Shown in pieces: positions 38,495-52,991 of a stretch of DNA of 64,000 nucleotides (position 1 is the first letter of the stretch; each line of letters opens with the position of its first letter). The position numbers were made by a program, and so were the translations under genes. Source of the stretch: CBDFHF01 sp965247565 (GTDB lineage Bacteria > Pseudomonadota > Gammaproteobacteria > Methylococcales > Methylomonadaceae); NCBI GenBank assembly GCA_965247565.1, contig CBDFHF010000003.1:682001-746000 (forward strand). Direction: 5' to 3'. The notes under the pieces are model-generated. The model was not told where the DNA came from, did no database searches, and worked only from the letters and a program-made list of their open reading frames with translations.

Positions 38495-38838
38495 GGTATT
38501 TGCGCGACGTTTTACGTGGCGGAAATGACGCAAGCTCAACCGCAAACCTTTGGTTTCTTTGGCGTAGGTACGACGAAGTGCAATGCCGTGAAATTTTGCA
38601 AGCTTCTGTAATCGGTTGATGATCTTGATCGCCAGTTTGCCATCGGTCGGGTAGGTGATGTTTTTTCCTGAACCGTGGTGTCGATGTTGACCGTGCTTTC
38701 GAGTGCCGCCTTGCCGTGCATCTGGACACTGACGGCAAATAGCTTGTCAACGCCATCGGTGCCGATCCGTTTTCTAAAGTGTAAGCGCCGCCGTTAACGC
38801 CCTTGCAGTGCTGGTGCCGAATTTTAAGTGAAGCCATG
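38495..38838 (-). pseudogene. Transposase fragment (IS5/ISNCY-like)
   Basis: The minus strand encodes MASLKIRHQHCK, then in another frame DKLFAVSVQMHGKAALEST followed by VNIDTTVQEKN and, after a one-base deletion in a poly-A run, ITYPTDGKLAIKIINRLQKL and LRRTYAKETKGLRLSLRHFR. The IDTTVQEKNITYPTD motif is the middle of a DDE transposase of IS5-like type. Both ends are missing. IS1 copy B lies immediately beside it at 38847. Confidence 0.72.
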
Positions 38839-38846
38839 AAAAAATA
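38839..38846. repeat. Target-site duplication, left of IS1 copy B
   Basis: AAAAAATA, repeated exactly at 39603-39610. Confidence 0.82.
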
Positions 38847-39602
38847 GGTATTGCTAAATTATTATAGATACTGTATAAGTTTTGGCTATTCAAAGATGCG
38901 CTGGAGGGTGCTATGGAATGTCCAAAATGTGGTAAGCGGCCGAGCTGTAAAGACGGTTTGGCGAGCGGTCGGCAGCGCTATTTATGCAAAGATTGTAACC
39001 ATCGATATACTGTCGCACAGCGTTCCGGCGCTGGGGATAAAGCAGTAAAGCGGCAAGCGTTGGAGCTTTACCTGGAAGGACTCGGATTCAGGTCTATTGG
39101 CCGTGTCCTAGGGTTCAGCAATGTCACGATTTTGAATTGGATCAGGTCGTTTGGCGAAAAGCTCGATGCCATAAAAAGCGACGGGGGCGTCCAAGTGGTG
39201 GAGCTGGACGAAATGCACAGTTACGTTGGCTCAAAAAAAACTATTGCTGGATATGGATTGCTGTTGATAGATATGGAAAAAGGTTCCTCGGCTGCGTACT
39301 GGGTTCCAGGGCGACTGTCACGGGAGAAAAGCTCTGGCAAGCCATAGCGGGCGAGGCGGTTGGGCAGGTGATGACGGATCACTGGCAACCTTACGAGGCC
39401 TTTGTCCCCAGGGGTCGGCACACGCAATCAAAGGCTGAAACCTATACTGTTGAAGGATATAACAGTTTATTCAGGCATTTCCTAGCCAGGCTGCGCCGCA
39501 AATCAAAATGCTACAGCAAATGCCAAAAAATGCTGGAATACTCTGTTAAGTTGTTTATGGCTAAATGGAATAACGAAATATCTATATTAGTTTAGCAATG
39601 CC
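38847..39602 (+). mobile_element. IS1-family element, copy B (756 bp)
   Basis: Same length, ends and proteins as copy A (18372-19127) but on the plus strand. It is bounded by a different perfect 8-bp duplication, AAAAAATA, so it inserted independently of copy A. Confidence 0.92.
38913..39595 (+). CDS. IS1-family transposase (frameshift-fused InsAB'), copy B
   Basis: The two frames 38913-39347 (zinc ribbon and helix-turn-helix) and 39137-39595 (DDE core) match copy A residue for residue. They overlap around an A8 run (39232-39239) after GGCTC, which allows the -1 slip typical of IS1. The fused protein would be about 227 residues, near the 232 of IS1 InsAB'. Confidence 0.88.
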
Positions 39603-39610
39603 AAAAAATA
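39603..39610. repeat. Target-site duplication, right of IS1 copy B
   Basis: AAAAAATA, identical to 38839-38846. Confidence 0.82.
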
Positions 39611-39880
39611 TTTGCAAGGAACTCTTTTGAGGCCACCTGATTTGGTGGGATCTGGATTTTAAATGCCAATTTAATCAGTTTGTGCTTTGTCAATAGTGTG
39701 CTGTTTTTGGGCGGCAGGAGTAAGCTCAACTGATTTGTTTAGGATAATAAGTCTACAGCTTAAGTAAAAACTTTTCGAAGCTTTTTACTGGTAAGTTTAC
39801 AACGCTATTTGACATTGCTGTCCGAAAAACTTGACCACTACATTGAAAACGTTCAGCCCCGACACTTTGACGAAGGAATT

Positions 39881-41514
39881 TTATTTAAGCATCACTTTTT
39901 CAATGGCTTCTGGCGTCAATGGTAGCAACTCATCAATACGGCTATTTGGCCAAGTAGGCAATTTTTCCAGCGTGTCTTTTAACCAAGTTTCTGGATTTAG
40001 ACCGTTGAGCTTAGCGGTGCCAAATAAGCTTTGAATGACGGCGGCGCGCTGTCCTGCGCGTTCGGATCCCACAAATAACCAATTTTTTTTTCCAATGGCG
40101 ATGGGTCTTATGACATTTTCCACGGGATTATTATCAATTGGTAAGTGGCCGGTTTTTGCATAGCGGGTAAGGCTGGTCCAGCGGCGCAAGGTGTAGTCGA
40201 TCGCTTTGGCTGAAGTACCACCCTTGGCGGTACGCGCGCGGGTTTCAGTGAGCCACGGGTGCAAGGCATCCAGGATGGGCTGGCTTTGTTCTGCCCGCAG
40301 CTGCTGGCGGGCAGCTGCGTCCAAACCGTTGCATTGCTTTTCGATGTCGTATAACCCATTAATCCGCTCCACGGCTTCCTTGGCCATGGGGTTTTGGTCG
40401 GCCTTGTACAGGTCAAAGAATTTCCGGCGCGCATGAGCCCAGCTGGCGAGCTCAATACAGGGCACTTCTGTTTTTTTGTTGTTGAACGAGGCTTTGTACC
40501 CACTGTAATCATCAACCATCAAGTGGCCTTGCCAATCGTCCAGAAATTGCCGAACGCAAGCCCCACTGCGGCCCGATTGGTAATCGAACACGATGATGCG
40601 TGACACCGGCTGCAAATCATTGCTGCGGTAGGCCCATAGATAGGCTTTTTTGGTTTTGCCCCGTCCAGGATCCAGTTGTGATACGGGCGTTTCATCCGCA
40701 TGCAAGGTGTTGCCTTGTAATAAGTGCCAAGCCAAACGATCCGCTAAGGGCTGTAAGGCCACACCCAAGCGTCCTACCCAATCTGATAAGGTGGTGCGGG
40801 CTAAATTGACTTGGTGGCGGGCGGCCATTTGCTCGATGCGGTAGAGCGGCAGGTGGTCGACGTATTACACACCAGCAACCACACCATTAAGCCCACAGCC
40901 GCCAATCCGCCATCAATGATGGCCGCAGGAATGGGCGCTGCAGTCATGGCCTCACACTGGCGGCAGGCATATTGCGGACGGATATGCCGGTGTACAAAAA
41001 ACTTAGCCGGTTCCACATCCAATTGCTCGGTGATGTCTACACGGATCATCACCAGAGAATGACCACACTGGCCGCAAGTGCAGGACTCCGGTTCATGACG
41101 ATGTTCGATACGCGGCAGATGATCCGGTAAGGGTTGGCGACCGGCACGGGCGCGCTTGGGTCTTTCCGCTGTGACAATAGGCTGTCCGGACGTCAGTACT
41201 TCCAGCTCCGCCTCAATGGCGGCCAGGTCTTCATTCCAGGTGTCAGTGAACAGATCACGCTGCAGTGGTGTCAGAGATTCGCTTTTGACGCCATAGCGCA
41301 TCCGACGCAGATGGGCGAGTTCGTAGGTCAACGATTGGATTTTGAGTTCTTTGGCTTGAATATCGACTTGCTTTGTTTGTATCTCAACCTGGTTGGCCTG
41401 AAGCTCGGCATCCTTAGCTTCAAGCTGCGTCATCAACGCCAGAACTATCTCAGCCAGCTGGGATTTGCTGGCCGTTTTAGGGTCAAATAGTGTCGGTTTA
41501 GAGGCGTTTTCCAT
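39881..41514 (-). pseudogene. tnpC: IS66-family transposase TnpC, frameshifted
   Basis: The N-terminal piece (40801-41514) has a leucine-zipper-like stretch of repeated ANQVEIQTKQVDIQAKELKIQ, the zinc-ribbon CTCGQCGH and CRQCEAM. The C-terminal piece (39881-40828) has the DDE core: HADETPVSQLDPGRGKTKKA, DDYSGYKASF, ASWAHARRKFFDL and LPIDNNPVENVIRPIAIGKKNWLF. The break lies near 40865, where YVDHLPLYRIEQ is read out of frame after LVCN; a one-base loss fits. The element is probably inactive unless complemented. Confidence 0.87.
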
Positions 41515-41589
41515 AGCTGATATTTTACCATAAAAACCTCTGCAAGCCTTATAAAGCCTGAGTTTTTCACGAATTAGTCAACCCAGGTT

Positions 41590-41937
41590 TTACACTCGCC
41601 AATTCTCATTCGTAACTGCCGATAAACGCTGCCAATCCACCCCCGCAATCAGCCAATGCCACTGTGCCAACGTGACCTGGACACTACTTTCTCCCAGCTT
41701 TGGCCAAATAAACCGGCCTTGATGCAAGCGACGCTGACAACACCATACCCCCGTGCCATCCCAGATGACGACCTTGATGCGGTTGCCAGACCGGTTATGG
41801 AAAACAAAAGCCGCTCCGGAACACGGTGCATGCCCTAAAATCTCCTGGATTATCAAGGATAACCCATCAATACCGCGGCGCATGTCTATAGGTTCAACGG
41901 CTAGCCAAATAGCGTCAGGAGTTGGAATTAACCCAGA
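41590..41937 (-). CDS. tnpB: IS66-family accessory protein TnpB
   Basis: About 115 residues from MSGLIPTPDAIWLAVEPIDMRRG. The pattern AVEPIDMRRGIDGLSLIIQ...FVFHNRSGNRIKVVIWDGTGVWCCQRRLHQGRF is the TnpB (Orf2) signature of IS66 elements. The start overlaps the end of tnpA. The region between it and tnpC (41515-41589) is short, keeping the tnpA-tnpB-tnpC order. Confidence 0.92.
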   Translation of the reverse strand, partial: SGLIPTPDAIWLAVEPIDMRRGIDGLSLIIQEILGHAPCSGAAFVFHNRSGNRIKVVIWDGTGVWCCQRRLHQGRFIWPKLGESSVQVTLAQWHWLIAGVDWQRLSAVTNENWRV

Positions 41938-42221
41938 CATTGCAAGAGCTCTGCCAACCAAATCGGCGACACGGTGTTAGGGAGAGACAACGAATGGCCT
42001 TGCCTTAACTGCAATCTAATGCCTCCGGAAACTGGGGTTGCGTCATCTGGCACGATGTTTACCGACACCAGCGCTGGAGGTTGGCTAGGTGCCTGGGATA
42101 GCCTAAACCAGCGGGAAAACGTCTTGGCCTTAAGTCCGTGTTGACGGCAGTAAGCCACTTGAGTCAGACCACTGGCTTTCCAAATACTGATATGCTGGAG
42201 GTGTTTTGATTTTAAGATCAT
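41928..42221 (-). CDS. tnpA: IS66-family accessory protein TnpA
   Basis: A 97-residue helix-turn-helix protein: HLQHISIWKASGLTQVAYCRQHGLKAKTFSRWFR is the IS66 TnpA/Orf1 (transposase_8-like) motif. It is first in the tnpA-tnpB-tnpC series. The IS66 element ends in the gap before the rRNA terminator, but I could not place its inverted repeats with confidence. Confidence 0.9.
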   Translation of the reverse strand: MILKSKHLQHISIWKASGLTQVAYCRQHGLKAKTFSRWFRLSQAPSQPPALVSVNIVPDDATPVSGGIRLQLRQGHSLSLPNTVSPIWLAELLQCLG

Positions 42222-42368
42222 TTGAATGTCCTCTGAAAAAATCAGAGGATAACTGAATCAGTTTGGTATGTTTAGGTGTGACGGCTAGGCCGATACACTA
42301 CATTGGGCTGCTTTTCCAGATCAGGTGTTTTGCAAAGATATCGACTGATCTCCCAGCGACATTTTTCC

Positions 42369-42401
42369 AAAAAAAAAGCCCTACGGTCACCCGCAGGGCT
42401 T
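42369..42401 (-). terminator. Rho-independent terminator of the rRNA operon
   Basis: Read on the minus strand: AGCCCTGCGG, loop GTGA, CCGTAGGGCT, then a run of about nine T. It lies 13 bases after the 5S gene. Confidence 0.9.
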
Positions 42402-42413
42402 TCATTTTAAAGC

Positions 42414-42530
42414 GCTTGGCAATTCCCTACTTTCACATGGCAAACTGCCACACTATCATCGGCGCTAAGCGGTTTCACTTCCGAGTTCGGGATGGGATCG
42501 GGTGGTTCACGCTCGCTATGGTCACCAAGC
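42414..42530 (-). rRNA. rrf: 5S ribosomal RNA
   Basis: The minus strand starts GCTTGGTGACCATAGCGAGC and contains the conserved CCCGATCCCATCCCGAACTC and GAAACCGCTTAGCGCCGATG. The 3' end GGGAATTGCCAAGC pairs with the 5' end. About 117 bases; ends are accurate to a few bases. Confidence 0.93.
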
Positions 42531-42730
42531 AAACTGGTATTGCGATTAGCTATTTTATTTTTGTCTTTCTTACTAATCACGGTTTTCGGTCAGTGGCGCT
42601 ATCCACTTCCCGCCGGAAATCTGCAACAACTTTTTTGTTCTCTTACTTTTAGCGTTAATCAACTGCTTTGACTCAATTTTTTTATTTCCTTGAATCTCTC
42701 TAACGTTTTCCAAACTTATTGGGTGTTATA

Positions 42731-45622
<2,892 letters not shown>

Positions 45623-45824
45623 TATAACCCGAATAAGTCTGGTCTTGAAGCAAATTCAACTTAAATTGAACGCTTTTCGGATACACTTATCGCGCTAGAT
45701 TAATCAGCTGACTCTATCGCTATATTTTTCTGCTTGAGAACGTTTTTGAGCTTACTCTATAAACTCAAACTCGCTAAATAAGCATTCAAATTGTTGAATA
45801 CTTACTTTGTTACAGATTTCCGCA

Positions 45825-45838
45825 TTGTTAAAGAGCTA
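45825..45838 (-). promoter_or_regulatory. boxA-like antitermination site before 23S
   Basis: Minus strand AGCTCTTTAACAAT, matching the Nus-dependent boxA (TGCTCTTTAACA) found in rRNA spacers. Confidence 0.65.
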
Positions 45839-45902
45839 TCGGCAAATATCTTACCAATTCTATAGAGTCTTTGATTATTTTCTTACAAAAACCCCATAGA
45901 AT

Positions 45903-45978
45903 TGGTGGAGCCAAGGAGGATCGAACTCCTGACCTCCTGCGTGCAAGGCAGGCGCTCTCCCAGCTGAGCTATGGCCCC
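45903..45978 (-). tRNA. tRNA-Ala (TGC)
   Basis: 76 bases starting GGGGCCATAGCTCAGCTGGG, with anticodon loop CTTGCAC and T-loop GTTCGATCC; the 3' CCA is encoded. It is in the 16S-23S spacer. Confidence 0.96.
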
Positions 45979-46032
45979 TTATCTAGGTCCCCTAGCCCGT
46001 TTACCGCGCTTTACGTCATTATTAACGTAAAG

Positions 46033-46109
<77 letters not shown>

Positions 46110-46176
46110 AGGCTCATCTCTTTATTGATCAAAATAATTTGTTGTGAGTACTTGCAACAACGTGTCGCTGTGTTTG

Positions 46177-47712
<1,536 letters not shown>

Positions 47713-48523
47713 AATCAGTTTGCCACTTTAAGATAAGTGGCCCATCTTGGCTTAACTACACAATTAAATTGAATTGTAATAGTCAATATTTTGCTCACAG
47801 AGCAAACATCGCTACCACAAGCACCCACACAAATTATTTTGATCATATTGTTAAAGAGCTTACGACTTTCGCCGTGTTGAGCTAAACTATTCTACAGTCT
47901 TTTCCTCTCCCGTCAATCCTTTTTTTAACTCCGTGACATCATTAATGTGATGACACATTCCCGAACAAAAGGTTGAGATGTTTAATTTTGCAACTCAAAA
48001 CCGACGAATGATTGTGGATTCAAATATTCCTTGCCGATCATGAAATTCGAGGCGAAGGTGGCAACCACATCGATATAATACTCGCCTCTATGGATTGGCG
48101 TTATTAATAATTTCAATGAGCTGCATGTGTTGGAAGTGGGTATATCTACAAGTGGACATAGTTGAATGTCGTTAGTTTAACGCGTATCTGAAGTTTTTCG
48201 ATAGGACAAACCTGCTTAACCATACGGCTGTATTGCTCAATTCGCCAGTACTGGTCATGTGGTTTCTGGAACTCGGCTTGTCCAAAGACATTATCCGCAC
48301 TCAGTGGCAGGCAATTGCGGCATAAAAAGGAATTTACAAACCCTGCGCTGTTGGCCGGTTTGCGAGCCTTCCTCTCTACGCTTCAAATCACCGATGCATA
48401 CTCCCAACAAAAGCTGGACAGATTGAAAGCAACTGAAATGCAATTTTTAGCAAAAGTTGTATATATACTTATACTCCTGCGGCAGACACTTTCAGGCTTA
48501 AGAAGATCTTTGCAACCCACTCT
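47713..48523. other. rRNA operon leader and unassigned DNA
   Basis: 47848-47861 is a second boxA-like site (minus strand AGCTCTTTAACAAT) in the 16S leader; the rRNA promoters should lie further upstream near 47880-47950, but I cannot fix their boxes. From about 48000 to 48523 short plus-strand frames (for example one ending at the TAA near 48325, and 48315-48527) show no family I recognise and may be gene debris. Confidence 0.5.
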
Positions 48524-49561
48524 CTAACGCACGTTAATCACGTCAACATTACGCCAAACAGATTCGATAAAATCGTTATCCATCTTTGGCATGCCGCTCA
48601 ATAACCACTCTACCAAGAGTTTAGCTGTATTGGGATAAGTGACCTTGACGCCATGAGCCGAATACAGCCAATGGCGGATGACCTCGTTATCCAGTTCATA
48701 CATGGTGTGGCCATAACCTAATTGCTGCAAAGCGGCCGCATTAGAGATTTGCTCCATTTGAGCATGTAGTGGTTTGGCGAGAATTTTTTTACCCAGGTGC
48801 AAGGCCTCGCTAGCCAACTCAAAACCGGCATTGCTAATAATGCCTGCGCAATCGTACAGATCGTTTTTAAAGCCTTCTCGAGACAGTGGTTTACAATGAA
48901 TGAACGCATGATTGGACGTCACAGGTTCCGGACTATAGATATGAAATTCAAATTCAGGGAATTCTTTTAAATATGTTAAGACTTTTTGGGGATCTTCAAA
49001 AGGTAAATAGACAAGTATTTTATTGGCAATGACTGGTTTTAACGGTTCATCCGTCTCAATAATCGGTGGCAAAACCGGCTGGCCGAAATGGTGCCAATGC
49101 AACCCCACCCCAGTATCAACCGGAGCAAAATAATGCATCACCATATCCGCTAAAGGGTCAGAGCCATGCTTGGGGATATTATGGCGGAAGGCATATTGAT
49201 GACCAATGCCTAGCACAGGAATGCCTTGCGCCTTTGCCGCCCAAGCCGTCACCGGCTCAAAATCACTGATGACAAGATCATAACCTGATAAATCCAGGGA
49301 TTTAATATCTTTCACGAAAGTGATTGGTTTAGCGGTAAGCAAAGTCTTCAAGTAATTGACCTTGCCCTGCTCAACTGAAAAAGTGAGGCCGGGCTTCACT
49401 TGGTAGCCGTTAAATACCCCCATGTCGAAATATTTGTCAGCTTCACGGCCAGTAAATTGAAAATCAACATGGATACCGGCATTTTGTAGGGCCTTGGCCA
49501 TCACTCTGGCACGGGTTATATGCCCATTGCCCGTGCCTTGCACACCATAAAAAATTCGCAT
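48524..49561 (-). CDS. MJ1255/VC2487-type glycosyltransferase
   Basis: About 345 residues, starting MRIFYGVQGTGNGHITRARVMA, the glycine/histidine-rich N-terminus of GT-B (MurG/GT28-like) transferases of the MJ1255/VC2487 group. DLVISDFEPVTAWAAKAQGIPVLGIGHQYAF forms the N-terminal domain, and GIISNAGFELASEALHLGKKILAKPLHAQMEQISNAAALQQLGYG is the sugar-nucleotide site. It directly follows the PAP2 phosphatase gene (overlapping stop/start), which suggests lipid-linked sugar metabolism. Substrate unknown. Confidence 0.87.
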   Translation of the reverse strand: MRIFYGVQGTGNGHITRARVMAKALQNAGIHVDFQFTGREADKYFDMGVFNGYQVKPGLTFSVEQGKVNYLKTLLTAKPITFVKDIKSLDLSGYDLVISDFEPVTAWAAKAQGIPVLGIGHQYAFRHNIPKHGSDPLADMVMHYFAPVDTGVGLHWHHFGQPVLPPIIETDEPLKPVIANKILVYLPFEDPQKVLTYLKEFPEFEFHIYSPEPVTSNHAFIHCKPLSREGFKNDLYDCAGIISNAGFELASEALHLGKKILAKPLHAQMEQISNAAALQQLGYGHTMYELDNEVIRHWLYSAHGVKVTYPNTAKLLVEWLLSGMPKMDNDFIESVWRNVDVINVR

Positions 49562-50082
49562 CAATTTAATATCCCAATACTTAAATAAGCGATAGCCATG
49601 CCCATGCTGGCACCGACCAAGGTATCAGTCGGAAAATGGACACCCAACAACACTCGAGACATCCCGACCAAACCAGCCCAAACATACAAACCAGAAAACA
49701 CTATCGGGAAGTAATAACCCAAAAGCGTTGCCATCATAAAAGCAGCCGAGGTATGGCCGGAGGGAAAACTGAATTGATCGGAAGGAATGATGACACTCCG
49801 AAAATTTACTAACGCCTGTTCTGGGCGATCACGTCTAAAGCTGTTCTTTAAAACAAAGTACAATGGCCTTTCCAGGGCAAAGGCCAGTAAAAATACCGGC
49901 ACGGCCGTGCTACGCAATACGTCATCTCGCAATAACAAAAGTATGACCAAAACATACAGCTGACCATCGGCGGTTTTTGATACATAACGGAACAACTTGG
50001 CCCAATAGCTTAATAACCTAACTTGGTTCAGCCAGAAGAATATCGTCACATCGTATTTATGGATCGAATAAAGTAATTTCAT
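49561..50082 (-). CDS. PAP2-family membrane phosphatase
   Basis: A 173-residue protein with about four membrane helices and the PAP2 signature: KNSFRRDRPEQA (KxxxxxxRP-type), PSGHTSAAF (PSGH) and SRVLLGVHFPTDTLVGA (SRxxxxxHxxxD). It should hydrolyse lipid phosphates such as undecaprenyl pyrophosphate or phosphatidate. It is coupled to the downstream glycosyltransferase gene. Confidence 0.92.
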   Translation of the reverse strand: MKLLYSIHKYDVTIFFWLNQVRLLSYWAKLFRYVSKTADGQLYVLVILLLLRDDVLRSTAVPVFLLAFALERPLYFVLKNSFRRDRPEQALVNFRSVIIPSDQFSFPSGHTSAAFMMATLLGYYFPIVFSGLYVWAGLVGMSRVLLGVHFPTDTLVGASMGMAIAYLSIGILN

Positions 50083-50515
50083 GATGCCCTCCTAATGAGG
50101 TTCAGGATGAATGCAAACTAAAGGTTTGGGCCAAGTTCATTATGCTTATCTTGGCCATGACCAATACCATAACTCTTGACTATGACAACAGAGTTGCAAT
50201 GAGGTTACGGTTATGTGACAGCTTGATTTCAGGTGGAGGTTTGGCATTGATTTGCCAAGCAAAAGGCGGCGCGCCATCGATTTTTAGCCTCAACAAAAAA
50301 TCGATCATTCACGATGACCAATAATTTCGTGGCTAAAAAGAGGGTTACGAACTTATCGATGTTGAGTATTGTTAAAAAACGCTATCGTAACAGCGATACG
50401 GTCTTTTAATATTTGAAGTGATTGCTATCCTTCGACTCCGCTCAGGGAACATAACGGCCATATGCACTGAGCGAAGTCGAAGGGAAATTCCTGAATCATG
50501 AGGCAGAATCAATAG
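50083..50515. other. Intergenic region with a long inverted repeat
   Basis: No gene is supported. 50429-50445 (CCTTCGACTCCGCTCAG) and 50467-50484 (CTGAGCGAAGTCGAAGGG) form an inverted repeat of about 17 bases, an REP-like sequence common in proteobacterial intergenic DNA. It probably terminates one or both converging or diverging transcripts. Confidence 0.6.
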
Positions 50516-51406
50516 TTACTTAGCATGGGCTATTTTAGAACCATAGAGTAACACATGACTGTCCGCACTAAACTTAGCGGCATCCAAAAGCTCTTCAACC
50601 CCTGCGTCAATAATTTCCAAGCCCATTTTCTTGCAAAACCGCTGCTCTTTATCGGTTGGATTTTTATTCAAAACCCAACCTTTGGGCTCTGCCGCGTCAC
50701 GAATGATGTCACTCATTACCATCCGCTCGGAATCTCTGTTTAATGGCAGACCGATCAATAAATACTGCTTACCTTTTCGGTAGGCCTTAAGGAAATCCGG
50801 AATCGCAAAGCCGCCCATTAATTCGGTTATGTAATCAACATAATCAGCATCCGAAGCGACATAATTGGCTTCCGGCTTAGGCGTGCCCATCGGTTTGAAC
50901 AAAATTGGTAGCCTGGGATCGACTTGTTCTTGCGGTATTTCAAAATAATCACTGCCATCAAAATGATAAATCCTAAACCGAAATTGGCTGGCGGTGATTC
51001 TTGCTAAACCCACAATAAGGGTATGTTCTTCATCGGCGTAACTCTCTTGCAATTGCGTGTCTCTGTTGACATCCACGATATAAGCGGGCTTCCATGCTGC
51101 CAGCCAATCATGCACCGAAGCACGCGTGTACTCAGTTTCACCGTACAGCCTGGTCAGAAACTGGCCGAGGAAATTCCTGCCCCTTTTAAGTTCCTGGTTC
51201 ATGGCGGCCCGAGGGAACTCATACATAAGCTTGGGCGCCATGGGATTGCCGTTATTCATTGCCAAAATCAGGCTGTTGCTATCCGCCGGCATGGCGGCTC
51301 CGGTCAGTTTATTGGTCGCATCAAAAAGTGCGCCCGGCCCCAGGTAAGGAACGACCTTGTTTTCAAACAAACCGTTTAGTATTTCAGAAAAGACAGCAGA
51401 AGACAT
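50516..51406 (-). CDS. SIR2-like domain protein near the nif cluster
   Basis: About 296 residues from MSSAVFSEILNGLFENKVVPYLGPGAL; the GGAG six bases upstream decides this start over an ATG four codons earlier. VVPYLGPGALFDATNK resembles the glycine-rich start of SIR2-like NAD-binding folds, and LPILFKPMGTPKPEANYVASDADYVDYI resembles the KxHG..SD..Y region of SIR2_2 proteins, but the catalytic His of deacylases is not evident (KPMGT). QYLLIGLPLNRDSERMVMSDII fits the same fold. SIR2-like genes occur beside nif genes in some diazotrophs. Role unknown. Confidence 0.7.
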   Translation of the reverse strand: MSSAVFSEILNGLFENKVVPYLGPGALFDATNKLTGAAMPADSNSLILAMNNGNPMAPKLMYEFPRAAMNQELKRGRNFLGQFLTRLYGETEYTRASVHDWLAAWKPAYIVDVNRDTQLQESYADEEHTLIVGLARITASQFRFRIYHFDGSDYFEIPQEQVDPRLPILFKPMGTPKPEANYVASDADYVDYITELMGGFAIPDFLKAYRKGKQYLLIGLPLNRDSERMVMSDIIRDAAEPKGWVLNKNPTDKEQRFCKKMGLEIIDAGVEELLDAAKFSADSHVLLYGSKIAHAK

Positions 51407-51905
51407 GCCAAGCTCCATTGTTGAATAGGTGTAACTTTACTTAAGCAAGAACCAATCCAATTTCTTCCGGTTTGTGAAAAAACCGCACAAACCGATGAGT
51501 AACAAGGTATTAAGTGCAGTTACCCACTCAGCAATCAGGGCAATGCAGTAGGAATTTTTGTGGCGTTTACGACAATCTGTACAACGTCTGATGACTTGTA
51601 CAACTAATCACTTGTGTTTCCGGTATAAAACACAACTCATTTCAGCCAAGCCTGCATCATAAGCGAGGGGACCGAGACCGTCATGTAGCAGAAGTAGTTT
51701 AAAGCAGTCAACCAAAACGAAACTTGCCCCCCCGCCGAAACAATCGTTCAATCAACAAACCACAGTTGAGAAACTAATTGCATACTTGCAAGAGTTAAAG
51801 TTGAGTGGCGCACCGAAAATGCAAAACATCTGATAAGCAGCAACAGCGCAACAATCAGAGGCGCGAGTTACGTAAGGTAAATAGAAGTTAAAGTTAGAGT
51901 TAGAG
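51407..51905. other. Intergenic, no clear gene
   Basis: Mostly A/T-rich with short frames only. Near 51885-51910 there is a small direct repeat of GTTAAAGTTAGAGTTAGAGTT, just after the stop of the next minus-strand gene. I see no promoter I can defend. Confidence 0.4.
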
Positions 51906-52487
51906 TTATTGTTTTGCAGCGTCTTGTGCTTTAACAGGAACGCCCTGCTGCTGCATCCACGCCTTTCCAGTAGCAACCAACCACCCACTGCATGGGTTGT
52001 TGGTATAAACAGGCAAGTTTGGAGGCGAGGAGTAGTCAGCTACAACTTGACCTGTTGGCATGATATGCCCCTTCCAAAGGGGCATGAGACCACCCGCACC
52101 CGCCAAACAAACTCCAATGGGTTCCCGTGCATACTTGCCCTGTGGCGGAATAACAAAACCTACAACCGACTCAGCGGTAGAGTTGGCACCCGGGTAAAAA
52201 ACCGTTCTTGGACGATCCATAGGAGCCTTCAAAGCGTCCTCAAGTGTAACCACCGCGCCACCAGCAAGCAGACCTAAATCCATTCCCTTTAGATCAATGT
52301 TTTGTTCAACAATCCTTTGTTCAACCTCGCCAGAAGTAAACGCGCTAGAAAGCTGAGCGCGATAACCCGTCGCATGGGTGGTGTAGTCAAGTATGGGATG
52401 AACGGCTTCAGCCTGAGCGTTAAAGGTTGTTGACGCAACAGCAAGAACTGCTCCAGCGAGAGCGGAAAAGGTTGGTAAGTTTGTCAT
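51906..52487 (-). CDS. Exported protein upstream of nifH, uncharacterised
   Basis: A 193-residue protein with a signal peptide (residues 1-27, ending NAQAEA) and GGAGGGAG as Shine-Dalgarno sequence. The mature part (VHPILDYTTHATGYRAQLSSAF; LGLLAGGAVVTLEDALKAPMDRPRTVFYPGANSTAESVVGFVIPPQGKYAREPIGVCLAG) has two cysteines about 50 residues apart that could pair in the periplasm. I know no family for it. It is divergent from nifH with a 566-base gap. Confidence 0.65.
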   Translation of the reverse strand: MTNLPTFSALAGAVLAVASTTFNAQAEAVHPILDYTTHATGYRAQLSSAFTSGEVEQRIVEQNIDLKGMDLGLLAGGAVVTLEDALKAPMDRPRTVFYPGANSTAESVVGFVIPPQGKYAREPIGVCLAGAGGLMPLWKGHIMPTGQVVADYSSPPNLPVYTNNPCSGWLVATGKAWMQQQGVPVKAQDAAKQ

Positions 52488-52879
52488 TTTCTCCCTCCGT
52501 GTTAATTAATCTTTTTTTAAAATTGGTATGGATTCTATTTCCGTGTTTTCAAGAGGAGCCAATACCCCCGTGGTTCGAAAATCCAGCGTTTAAACAGGAC
52601 CTGACTTCAATCAGTCGCGCCACATGCTAAAGCGTTGAGCAACAGAGTGACACTGATTTTGCGGCATTATCCGCCTTTTCACCTTTTTCAAGCAAGTGTC
52701 TTGCGTGGTCCATTGGTTGCCGTGTCAGCGAAGGCTTAAGCTAACACGTCACGCCGCGCGGCCTCTGGGGTTGCGGTCTATATGATTACAGTGAACACCC
52801 CCCCGATTTCGCTGCCAATCAACGTTCTTATTTGAACCTATGACTAGGCTTTAGCGATGAAACTAAACTATAACCACAC

Positions 52880-52895
52880 TGTTACTAAGCTTACA
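52880..52895 (+). promoter_or_regulatory. NifA upstream activator site
   Basis: TGTTACTAAGCTTACA is an exact TGT-N10-ACA match, about 97 bases upstream of the -24 element. This is the normal NifA-binding distance. Confidence 0.78.
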
Positions 52896-52991
52896 GCAAC
52901 TAACAAATTGTTTGAAACATAACGCAGTTTAGGCCTGCCATAAATAAAAATAACTTATGTTTTTCATATAGTTAACTAAACAAATAGATGT

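Noticed and set aside
18364..39610. Composite transposon formed by the two IS1 copies
   Set aside because: Each copy has its own distinct target duplication, so each moved alone.
40801..40880. Micro-insertion as the cause of the IS66 tnpC frame break
   Set aside because: No ACCC...GGGCACAAG motif is present at the break; a one-base change explains it.
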